A stretch of DNA of 64,000 nt from Halopiger xanaduensis SH-6. Its GTDB lineage: Archaea > Halobacteriota > Halobacteria > Halobacteriales > Natrialbaceae. Each line of letters starts with the position of its first letter. Within the stretch, counting starts at the first letter, position 1. Positions 60,897-64,000 of this stretch are shown here, piece by piece. The position numbers were made by a program, and so were the translations under genes. A model generated the notes under the pieces. The model was not told the DNA's origin. It saw nothing but the letters and a program-made list of their open reading frames with translations, and did not search any database. Where the stretch lies: the NCBI RefSeq assembly GCF_000217715.1, contig NC_015666.1, positions 2,244,270-2,308,269 on the forward strand, written 5' to 3'.

Positions 60897-61700
60897 ATGA
60901 AGTTCGCTCCCGGGGCCTGGAAGTACGCCATCCTTCCGCTGCTCGCCGCGCCGTTCGCGCTCGTGATCAGCGCCACGGCAGGCATCCTCTCGCTCGCGGC
61001 CGGCGCCGGCGTCCTCGCGTTTTTCCGCGATCCCGACCGCACGCCGCCGCCGACGGGCGTCGTCGCACCGGCCGACGGCCGCGTCTCCGTGCTCCGCGAG
61101 GAGGGCGACCGCGTCCGGCTCGGCATCTTCATGAACGTCTGGCACGTCCACGTCGTCCGCGCGCCGTTCGCCGGCCGCGTCGCCGACGTCGAACACGTCT
61201 CCGGCGCGAACCGGCCCGCCTTCTCCAAGGAGTCCGACCGGAACGAGCGGGTCCACGTCCGCCTCGAGACCGACTCGCCGAACCTGCCGGCCGACTCGAC
61301 CGACGGCGAGACTGACCCTGCACCCGACCCGGACGACTACGCCGACACGCCCGCAAGCGACGCCGAAGTCACTCTCATCGCGGGCGCGTTCGCCCGGCGG
61401 ATCCACCCCTACGTCGAGGCCGACGACGACGTAGAGCGCGGCGAACGCATCGGCCACATCGCCTTCGGTAGCCGCGTCGACGTTCTCTTTCCGCCGTCGG
61501 TAGACAAATCGGCCATCGCCGTCGAACCCGGCGACTCGACCACCGCAGGCGAGACGATCGTCCTCGAGGGCGGCGGATTCGAGGCCGGCGACCTCGAGTT
61601 CGACGTGACGACCGAGACGCCCGACGGCGCGGGCGAGGGGATCGACGCCGATGGTGGCTCTGACACCGAGTCCGACGATTCGGCCTCGAGCCCCGCCTAA
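60897..61700 (+). CDS. Archaetidylserine/phosphatidylserine decarboxylase
   Basis: 267 residues from the ATG at 60897. An N-terminal hydrophobic region (about 10-42) anchors it to the membrane. Core motifs: APADGRVSVL, FMNVWHVHVVRAPFAGRV and the self-cleavage Gly191-Ser192 (AFGSRVDVLFP), which yields the pyruvoyl group. The C-terminus has a Ser/Asp/Glu-rich tail. It makes archaetidylethanolamine from archaetidylserine in halophile lipid synthesis, or the phosphatidyl analogues. An acidic insertion of about 30 residues (near 125-157) is unusual. Confidence 0.93.
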   Translation: MKFAPGAWKYAILPLLAAPFALVISATAGILSLAAGAGVLAFFRDPDRTPPPTGVVAPADGRVSVLREEGDRVRLGIFMNVWHVHVVRAPFAGRVADVEHVSGANRPAFSKESDRNERVHVRLETDSPNLPADSTDGETDPAPDPDDYADTPASDAEVTLIAGAFARRIHPYVEADDDVERGERIGHIAFGSRVDVLFPPSVDKSAIAVEPGDSTTAGETIVLEGGGFEAGDLEFDVTTETPDGAGEGIDADGGSDTESDDSASSPA

Positions 61701-62089
61701 GTTCGCGTCCCAGGATCTATCTTCGTTCTTCCATCTCGCTGATCCTCGAGCCCAGCCGATCGCAGCCGCCGGCTTGCAAAGGTACAGCCAGCGCTTATGT
61801 GACTCGTCATTGCTTCAACAGCCACGCCTGCAGTGGCATCGACTCGCCCTCGGGCGATCGGCTGCCACGGTTGCAGGACGCAACGTCAGCGATCGACGCG
61901 CCGTCCCTGCCCCTCGCCGCGGCCCGAGGGGACCGCCCTGTCGTCAGCGACACTCCGCTGTAGTCGACGATTTTCGGAGTACTGCGACCAGGACGGCCTC
62001 GAGGCCCCATCGCTCGTGCGGACCGATCGCCGCCGGTTCGGCCGGCGACGGAGGCTTGCGAACGGCGCGGCGAGCGCGATCGGCCAACA
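61701..62089. other. Intergenic region upstream of the catalase gene
   Basis: 390 bases with no protein-like frame. A TATA-like GCTTATGTG lies near 61794, which would leave a leader of about 270 bases. No hairpin or repeat stands out. Confidence 0.4.
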
Positions 62090-64000
62090 ATGTCAGGACA
62101 CGATTCACACGACGAACGGCAGGCGGAGGAGAACGCGACAGATAATTCGGAACCCGCCGGTAACAGCGATCGGACGAACGAGACCGAGCAGTCGATCGCC
62201 GACGGCGGCTCGAGCGAGACCGACGGCGGAAGCGAGAGCGACGGTCAGCCCGGAACCAGCGACCGCACCGAGGGCGTCGACGAGAACAGCAAGCAGGACC
62301 AACTCGACGAGGTGCGGGAGAACTCCGAGGGCGAGGAGCTGACGACGGACCACGGCGTCAAGGTCAGCGACACGGACAACTCCCTGAAGGCCGGCGAGCG
62401 CGGGCCGACGATCATGGAGGACTTCCACTTCCGGGAGAAGATGACCCAGTTCGACCACGAGTCGATCCCGGAACGAGTAGTCCACGCGCGTGGAACCGGC
62501 GTTCACGGCTACTTCCAGCCCTACGAGGATCCGGATCTCGGCGACGAATACGACGATATCGAGGAGCTGACGAAGGCGAAGGTTCTGACCGACCCGGACC
62601 AGAAGACGCCGGTCTTCACTCGGTTCTCGACGGTCGTCGGCTCCCGGGGCTCCGCGGACACGGTGCGAGACGTCCGCGGCTTCGCGACGAAGTTCTACAC
62701 CGAGGAGGGCAACTGGGACCTCGTCGGGAACAACATCCCCGTCTTCTTCATCCAGGACGCGATGGAGTTCCCCGATCTGGTCCACTCGATCAAGCCGGAC
62801 CCCGACGACGGGACGCCGCAGGCCTCGGCGGCCCACGACACCTTTTGGGACTTCGCCTCCCTCAAGCCCGAGATTACGCACATGATCATGTGGGTCCTCT
62901 CCGGTCGCGCGCTCCCGCGCGCGTATCGGATGATGCAAGGGTTCGGCGTCCACACCTTCCGGCTGGTCAACGAGGAAGGCGAGTCGGTGTTCGTCAAGTT
63001 CCACTGGGCGCCCGAGTACGACACCAGCCAACTCGTCTGGGACGAGACGCAGAAGATCGCCGGCAAGAACCCCGACTTCAACCGTCAGGACCTCTACGAC
63101 GTCATCGAGGCTGGGTACGAACCCGAGTTCGAACTCGGGGTTCAGATCTTCGACGAGGAGGACGCCGAGGAGTTCGACTTCGACGTCCTCGATCCGACGA
63201 AGATCGTCCCCGAGTCGGAGGTTCCCGTGCGGCCGATCGGGAAGATGACCCTGAACGAGACGCCGGACAACTTCTTCGCGGAGGTCGAGCAGGTCGCGTT
63301 CCACCCCGGGAACGTCGTCCCCGGGATCGACTTCTCGAACGACCCGCTCCTGCAGGGCCGGCTGTTCTCCTACCAGGATACCCAACTCAATCGCTTCGGC
63401 AGCGCCAACTGGGACGAGATTCCGATCAACCGGCCGATCGCCGAGCGGCACAACAACCAGCGGGCCGGCTTCATGCGCCAGGAGATCAACGAGGGCAAGG
63501 CCTCCTACAAACCCAATTCCATCGGCGACGACGATCCGCAGGAAGCGCCCGAGGAGGAGGGCGGCTACGAACACTACGCCGAAAAGATCGACGGAAAGAA
63601 GATCCGAAACCGCTCCGAGAGTTTCCAGAACCACTTCGATCAGGCCCGGCTGTTCTGGAACAGCATGACCGAACCCGAGAAACAGAACATCATCGACGCC
63701 GCCCACTTCGAACTCGGCAAGGTCGACCGCGTGGAGATCCGCGAGCGGATGGTCTACGACCTGTTCAACAACGTCGACCACGAGTTCGCCAAGCGCGTCG
63801 CGGAGGGCATCGGCGTCGAGCCGCCCGAGGAACCCGGCGACCAGATGCCGACCCACGACCGCGAGGACTCGCGGCTGAGCATTGAAGAGCGCCGGGACGC
63901 CGACTCCATCGAAACCCGCAAGATCGCCGTCCTCGTCGACGACGACTACGACAGCGACCACCTCGAGACGATCCAGTCCACCTTACAGGACGAGGGCGGC
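62090..64000 (+). CDS. Large-subunit catalase, cut by the window edge
   Basis: 637 codons are visible from the ATG at 62090, and the frame is still open at 64000. A disordered acidic N-terminus of about 80 residues precedes the catalase core. Distal His132 is in VVHARGTGVHGYF, distal Asn in DLVGNNIPVFF, and the proximal Tyr in GRLFSYQDTQLNRFG. The last 30 residues (RKIAVLVDDDYDSDHLETIQ) begin the DJ-1/flavodoxin-like C-terminal domain of HPII-type (clade 2) catalases, so the whole protein should be 700 or more residues. It removes hydrogen peroxide using heme. Confidence 0.95.
   Translation, partial: MSGHDSHDERQAEENATDNSEPAGNSDRTNETEQSIADGGSSETDGGSESDGQPGTSDRTEGVDENSKQDQLDEVRENSEGEELTTDHGVKVSDTDNSLKAGERGPTIMEDFHFREKMTQFDHESIPERVVHARGTGVHGYFQPYEDPDLGDEYDDIEELTKAKVLTDPDQKTPVFTRFSTVVGSRGSADTVRDVRGFATKFYTEEGNWDLVGNNIPVFFIQDAMEFPDLVHSIKPDPDDGTPQASAAHDTFWDFASLKPEITHMIMWVLSGRALPRAYRMMQGFGVHTFRLVNEEGESVFVKFHWAPEYDTSQLVWDETQKIAGKNPDFNRQDLYDVIEAGYEPEFELGVQIFDEEDAEEFDFDVLDPTKIVPESEVPVRPIGKMTLNETPDNFFAEVEQVAFHPGNVVPGIDFSNDPLLQGRLFSYQDTQLNRFGSANWDEIPINRPIAERHNNQRAGFMRQEINEGKASYKPNSIGDDDPQEAPEEEGGYEHYAEKIDGKKIRNRSESFQNHFDQARLFWNSMTEPEKQNIIDAAHFELGKVDRVEIRERMVYDLFNNVDHEFAKRVAEGIGVEPPEEPGDQMPTHDREDSRLSIEERRDADSIETRKIAVLVDDDYDSDHLETIQSTLQDEGG

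Noticed and set aside
62105-63961. Minus-strand 618-residue frame
   Set aside because: It is antisense to the catalase gene.
1-64000. CRISPR arrays, rRNA genes, insertion sequences
   Set aside because: I saw no regularly spaced direct repeats of 25-40 bases, no rRNA-like stretch and no transposase with flanking inverted repeats.

Overview
The window reads as chromosome of a halophilic archaeon (class Halobacteria). The proteins are strongly acidic and the DNA is GC-rich. CTCGAG (Leu-Glu) is very frequent, a habit I associate with the Natrialbales (Natrinema/Haloterrigena type). Many genes have an archaeal TATA box 25-30 bases before the start codon, which implies leaderless transcripts. Two surface proteins end in PGF-CTERM sorting signals. 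The genus is inference.

Layout. 1-3200: the edge of an integrated element, lower in GC, with a partial unknown gene, two paralogous tyrosine recombinases abutting tail to tail, and a cluster of GGTTGC/GCAACC inverted repeats. 3226-4669: a frameshifted PD-(D/E)XK nuclease gene, a UspA protein and a small membrane protein. 4723-8894: a four-gene cluster of very acidic low-complexity proteins with glycine-zipper and amphipathic-helix segments, function unknown. 9152-16174: a cobalamin operon running cbiG, cbiH, a second cbiH, a ferredoxin, a degenerate LAGLIDADG protein, cbiX fused to a ferredoxin domain, DUF3209 and a beta-propeller protein, with a DtxR-like palindrome at its promoter. 16402-17781: a surface beta-propeller protein.

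18026-29816 is a Tad/type IV pilus-like locus: a HerA-type ATPase, a coiled-coil protein, a membrane protein, a TadA/PilB ATPase, a TadC/PilC membrane protein and four tightly overlapping membrane-anchored proteins, with a pilin-like gene divergent at 29891. 30472-34482: an ABC exporter whose second permease is fused to a PrsW protease domain. 34778-36198: an HxlR regulator, UPF0179 and DUF5820. 37005-44715: two PrkA-type proteins, a YeaH/DUF444 protein and SpoVR, in one operon behind an 800-base gene-free region.

44813-54230: mostly small single genes (HEAT repeat, YjbQ, GDPD, response regulator, SDR, winged-helix proteins, glutamine synthetase, zinc ribbons, thioredoxin, a PGF-CTERM protein). 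54603-64000: an acidic membrane-anchored protein, an Lhr-type helicase, a PAS/GAF histidine kinase, a receiver protein lacking its phosphoacceptor Asp, archaetidylserine decarboxylase, and a large catalase cut by the window edge. I saw no rRNA, no intact tRNA and no CRISPR array.

The best candidates for something undescribed are the glycine-zipper cluster (4723-8894) and the cobalamin-operon protein that looks like a catalytically dead LAGLIDADG nuclease (12203-12916).
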